Source: Desulfobacterales bacterium
GTDB taxonomy: Bacteria > Desulfobacterota > Desulfobacteria > Desulfobacterales > UBA11574
Length of the DNA stretch: 64,000 nt
NCBI GenBank assembly: GCA_022340885.1
Contig: JAJDND010000085.1
Coordinates: 1-64,000 of the forward strand
Reading direction: 5' to 3'
The translations under genes and the position numbers were made by a program. Shown here piece by piece: positions 60,497-64,000 of this stretch (position 1 is the first letter of the stretch; each line of letters starts with the position of its first letter). Below the pieces are notes generated by a model, which made no database searches, was not told the origin of the DNA, and worked only from the letters and a program-made list of their open reading frames with translations.

Positions 60497-63400
60497 AATT
60501 AGGGGGCAAAGCGCCTCCGGTATACACTTCCCCGAATTCTTCACTGAAAACCAAATGTTTGATTTGTTCAAGGTATTCCTCGTAGCGTGAGAGATAAAAC
60601 GAAAGCGGCCGGGGAAAGTTGATTCCCAAGATGCCGTCGATAAACATCTGGCTGATCTCACGGTGGCGCTGAAGCGTGAACTGCGAACTGACCAGAATAT
60701 GGCGCTCATCTACCGAAAGCGTGCGCAAAAATTGCGAAAAAGCTACGCGGGACCGCGGCTGGTACATCCAGAAATACAGCATGTCCATGGCGTGGATCAT
60801 AACGATTTTTTCCAGATCTCTAGCTTCTGCATTGGCTTTCCGATTCCCGTCAGAGGCGCACTCCAGGATTTTGAAAGACTCGACGTCCGGATAGAGCAGT
60901 TCCAATTGTGCATAAATGTCCAAAAGCTCTCTGAACTTGTTTTTATAATCACGCAAACGCATCCGGATATTCTTGTACCGGTCAGCTGTCCCTTCAATAA
61001 AACCGGCAACAAAATCCGAAGCGGCCTTGGATATAATCGCCGCCCACTTTTGCAGAATATCATTGACACCTGCTGTGTGAGACATGGTGAGGATGCCGCC
61101 GATACCGGCGTTTAATATTACAGCGACGGGAATGGACAGAATGCTGCGAAAGAAGTTCCCATATACCGCCCCTCTGGGCAAACCGCGGAAAATGTTATGT
61201 CCGGACAAATAAATACCGTTGGCCAGCGCCATAAACGTATACAAAAGGATCGGACTGGTTTCCGTCGTGATACCGAACCCCCGATCCAATATCACGGTTT
61301 TCACCACATAATCCAAAAGCGGTACGGAGAATCCGGTGAAAAGCAGGGAATCCGTGATCCTTGTCCAACTGACATAGTCATTCCAATTCAGAAGCGGCGA
61401 GCGGCGAAAACCCCCGCCGCCCAGAACAGATTGAAGTATGTTGCGCAGACCAGTAATTCCGAACCAGATAAAGGCCCCCAGATAAGCCAGCACCCACCAA
61501 TCTTTGGTCAGGGCGAAGGTCAGAAAGGCCGGAATAAATCCGATCACGACCTTGAGGGCGTTTTTCAGCTTTGAGTTCAAATATATCCACTTCAGTCCCC
61601 GCCGCCTTTTCGGCGATTCCGGCGTTTTGAGATAGAGCCCGTTAACAATTTTCTTCTGAGCACCGCCCAGGGTTACGATATTGCCGGAGCGAACCATACG
61701 GGTCGAGGTCGCCTGAACTTGCCAGCCTTGTCGGCGCATGACTTTCAATCGGTTGAAAACCGGAAGAATCCTTGCCAATCCGGACAGTATGTTGTCAAAC
61801 GGCCCGGCGGATTCATGCGGAATATCAATTGTGTATTTGTAAGCATCGATTCTAATGGGAATGGTTTCACGAATATTTGTTCGGCAATCCAGAACGATTT
61901 GCCGTTGCGTCCGCCTCGGCAGCGTTTCCTTGATCGCCAGTCCCATTCCGTGAACCTTGGGAGAACGGCCTGTGGAATCGCTGCCGATCCTCGATTTAAG
62001 AGGCTTTCCGGCGTAGTAAGACCTTAATATATCGATATCGTAAAGTATCGCAATTAATTTGTCGATTTGTTGAGCATTGGCCGAAGTCCCCGGTTCCCGG
62101 AGATCTTCAATAATCTCACGAATGATTTGCTTCAGGTGAATCGGGCTCCCGTCGTTGATCGCCTCCTGCAAACGACTGATTTCCGCAATTTGGGCGGTTT
62201 TGCCCGCGGCATAATCCTTTAGATTGAATATCTCGAGCCGGGTGATCATTCCCTGACAATCGTATAGCAACTCAACGACATCCCCGGCTTTCAAATCGGT
62301 TAAATTCAGCGTCACCCGGTACCCCGAATGGAGCTGAGCGAGCCGTCTCAAAATTTCAAATGGACTGAGTTGCAGCAATTCCGGGATGTCCGGACCATCA
62401 TCCACCATCTGAGGATATCTGATTCCGGGATTTTTTTCAGGGGCCAGATATTCTTCGATGACGGATTCGATATCCAGCGTGTTCATGGACTCGATCCATT
62501 GGGTGATGGCATCCCGCCGCTCGGGACTTGCAGAGGCAAATTCTTCCTTTAACCGGTCTGTCTCACCCTGCAACACTTTCAACATCCGGTCGTGGATGAA
62601 TTTCGCCAGATGCAATCTCGATTTCTGTCCGATTCCCACATACGCTAAAAACTCTTTTTCATCAATGGGTGGCAGCTCGATCTCGTAAATCCGATTTATC
62701 TCCGGCCGGTGGCTTTCGTTAAATTTCTCAAAAAGCACCGACACACATTCCTGCTGATAGGCCGACACCTTTCGGCCGGCCTCCATGATTTTCATGACGG
62801 CCGGTTCTGCTAAAAAGCATAAGAATGCCTGGGCATCGTTAAACCCGCGTGGAACCCATATCAATTGCGCGTATTTGTCCCGGAATCGCGCGTAAAACTC
62901 AATGCCGATTCGAATGTCGATTTTCAGGACTTTGGCGGCTTCGAGGAGTTCGGCCGCAAAGCGGGGTTCGATAAAATTATAATGAATCACCCGCAGGCGT
63001 TGGATGCCTTTTATCCATGCGTCCATGATAAGATGGGTGGAAGATTTGCGTCCCTTGGTGTTGACATCGTGGACATGATCGTCAAAGGCGATTTGATTCC
63101 AATCTTCGGGCATCTCCAATAGATGATAGCGCTTGAGCTGCCGCCGGATGATGCGCGGTTTTCCGGATGCCGCCATTCGGAAGTCATGGGCCAGTTGAAG
63201 CTGCTTGTGGTAATCGCCGTGAACGCGCACCAAATCCTTCATGATTTGCAGTAACACCCTGGCGGTATTTTTCGGCATTGGGCCTTCGGCGGTGTCGATC
63301 ACTTCATTGCGCAAAAGGCGCAATGCATTGATACGCTCATCAACCCCGCCGACTTCCAGAGAACTGAGCAGGTGGACCACCGCATAGGCAATCCGTAAAC

Positions 63401-63563
63401 CCCGGGTTTCAATCATTTCTTTGATACCGTGGGAGTGGAAGTACGGATAGTAAAATCGGCGGGCGTGCTTGTAGCTGCTTTTCCCTTCCAGCACGTCATT
63501 GACGATTCGGATCAGCTCGTTGTCGTGTTTGTCAAATAGAATTCCGGAGACTTTATCGTTCAT
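60495..63563 (-). CDS. large membrane protein with PHP-like N-terminal region
   Basis: A 1022-residue protein. The first half (to about residue 630) is soluble. Residues about 155-245 (DDHVHDVNTKGRKSSTHLIM ... RLRVIHYNFIEP ... IDIRIGIEFYARF) follow the order HxH - hydrophobic strand - GIE of PHP phosphoesterases, though divergent. Residues about 640-830 hold four to six hydrophobic segments (VVIGFIPAFLTFALT; WWVLAYLGAFIWFGITGL; ILLYTFMALANGIYLSGHNIF). The tail is cytoplasmic and helical. I know no characterised family. The start is the ATG at 63563; the stop lies in repeat R2. Confidence 0.6.
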   Translation of the reverse strand: MNDKVSGILFDKHDNELIRIVNDVLEGKSSYKHARRFYYPYFHSHGIKEMIETRGLRIAYAVVHLLSSLEVGGVDERINALRLLRNEVIDTAEGPMPKNTARVLLQIMKDLVRVHGDYHKQLQLAHDFRMAASGKPRIIRRQLKRYHLLEMPEDWNQIAFDDHVHDVNTKGRKSSTHLIMDAWIKGIQRLRVIHYNFIEPRFAAELLEAAKVLKIDIRIGIEFYARFRDKYAQLIWVPRGFNDAQAFLCFLAEPAVMKIMEAGRKVSAYQQECVSVLFEKFNESHRPEINRIYEIELPPIDEKEFLAYVGIGQKSRLHLAKFIHDRMLKVLQGETDRLKEEFASASPERRDAITQWIESMNTLDIESVIEEYLAPEKNPGIRYPQMVDDGPDIPELLQLSPFEILRRLAQLHSGYRVTLNLTDLKAGDVVELLYDCQGMITRLEIFNLKDYAAGKTAQIAEISRLQEAINDGSPIHLKQIIREIIEDLREPGTSANAQQIDKLIAILYDIDILRSYYAGKPLKSRIGSDSTGRSPKVHGMGLAIKETLPRRTQRQIVLDCRTNIRETIPIRIDAYKYTIDIPHESAGPFDNILSGLARILPVFNRLKVMRRQGWQVQATSTRMVRSGNIVTLGGAQKKIVNGLYLKTPESPKRRRGLKWIYLNSKLKNALKVVIGFIPAFLTFALTKDWWVLAYLGAFIWFGITGLRNILQSVLGGGGFRRSPLLNWNDYVSWTRITDSLLFTGFSVPLLDYVVKTVILDRGFGITTETSPILLYTFMALANGIYLSGHNIFRGLPRGAVYGNFFRSILSIPVAVILNAGIGGILTMSHTAGVNDILQKWAAIISKAASDFVAGFIEGTADRYKNIRMRLRDYKNKFRELLDIYAQLELLYPDVESFKILECASDGNRKANAEARDLEKIVMIHAMDMLYFWMYQPRSRVAFSQFLRTLSVDERHILVSSQFTLQRHREISQMFIDGILGINFPRPLSFYLSRYEEYLEQIKHLVFSEEFGEVYTGGALPPN

Positions 63564-63893
63564 AAATCAGCCGTGATAAAAATTCGTTCCATCCATTGAC
63601 GATTATCAGAATTGATGGTCTTGTAAAAAAAAATCCAAAATTCACCGCGAAGATCACGAATCAATAAAAAAATATTTAATAATTTCAAATTCGTCAACTC
63701 GTGTTCTTCGTGGTTTTAATTAAAAATACGTTCTATGCAGATAATGCAAAAGATATGCCATTAAGTAAACACTTTTTATTTTCTGCGTCAACCTGTTGAG
63801 ATCCAGAATAATCTCAATTTGAAAACGTTTATGGGTTTTATAACTATTTGCTGAATTATCGAAAATTTTTACCTGAAAACCGGATTCCTGGAT
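63564..63893. other. AT-rich intergenic region with an inverted repeat
   Basis: There is no gene. The arms ACCGCGAAGATCACGA (63643) and TCGTGTTCTTCGTGGT (about 63699-63714) form an imperfect inverted repeat of a kind common between genes. The rest is AT-rich and should contain the promoter of the 1022-residue gene. Confidence 0.5.
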
Positions 63894-64000
63894 CTATAAA
63901 TCCGCAGGGGATAAGGCAGGGTCCTGCCGCTTTGTCAAAGCGCTCAGAATGGGTGTAGGTAAAATGGTCGTGAACATAATGACAACCACCATCATGTAAA
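63894..64000 (-). CDS. probable cation/proton antiporter, C-terminal end only
   Basis: A minus-strand frame enters from the right edge and ends at a TAG at 63896-63894. The visible 34 residues, YMMVVVIMFTTILPTPILSA then LTKRQDPALSPADL, have the hydrophobic last helix with T-P-x-L and a short polar tail, as at the C-terminus of CPA/Kef-type antiporters. The protein itself lies outside the window, so the family call is tentative. Confidence 0.5.
   Translation of the reverse strand, partial: YMMVVVIMFTTILPTPILSALTKRQDPALSPADL

Overview
The window reads as a chromosomal segment of an anaerobic Desulfobacterota bacterium, most likely a Desulfobacterales sulfate reducer. This is inference from gene content. 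It has a sodium-pumping methylmalonyl-CoA decarboxylase-type cluster, rubrerythrin, B12-dependent ribonucleotide reductase, pyruvate phosphate dikinase, an ADP-forming acyl-CoA synthetase, many two-component and sigma-54 signals, and several families of short palindromic repeats. No rRNA, CRISPR array, complete phage or intact transposase was seen.

Left part (1-13.6 kb): a PAS sensor gene cut by the window edge, a PilZ-like small protein, a large beta-propeller lipoprotein with a structured leader, a headless tyrosine integrase, and a tRNA-Asn gene with its own terminator. Directly beside the tRNA is a decayed second copy in which arms are replaced by short GC palindromes. Housekeeping genes follow (enoyl-CoA isomerase, LEA-type lipoprotein, acetyltransferase, thioesterase, rubrerythrin, a FAD-type oxidoreductase, a ferritin-like protein), interspersed with MITE-like repeats.

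Centre (13.6-36 kb): a SixA-like phosphatase with ppdK, a nitroreductase pseudogene, nrdJ, tkt, a radical SAM protein, a Na+/Ca2+ exchanger, then a minus-strand operon (SLC13 permease, cytidylate-kinase-like protein, histidine kinase, NtrC-type regulator, beta-helix protein). The plus-strand carboxyltransferase/OadB/OadG-like/biotin-carrier cluster is a sodium-translocating decarboxylase.

Right part (36-60 kb) is the most unusual. It holds small universal stress proteins, a Lon protease with a response-regulator receiver domain inserted between its helical and AAA+ domains, a long overlapping operon of response regulators, histidine kinase, TauE-type permease and a PEP-synthase-like enzyme with an unknown C-terminal domain, an acyl-CoA synthetase/GNAT fusion with a shrunken ATP-grasp domain, acetyl-CoA hydrolase, two cyclic-nucleotide-binding proteins, dodecin and UspA. 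Several transcription units here start at sigma-54 promoters (GG...GC, exact spacing) preceded by one 17-bp palindrome, TTTTACA-N3-TGTAAAA, about 85-170 bp upstream. A second palindrome type (GTTGCA-N3-TGCAAC) precedes the sigma-54 promoter of the small usp operon. I infer a sigma-54 stress or energy-limitation regulon that combines protein turnover, acyl-CoA metabolism and stress proteins.

The right end (60-64 kb) has two abutting MITE-like repeats, a 1022-residue PHP-like membrane protein and the C-terminus of a probable cation/proton antiporter.
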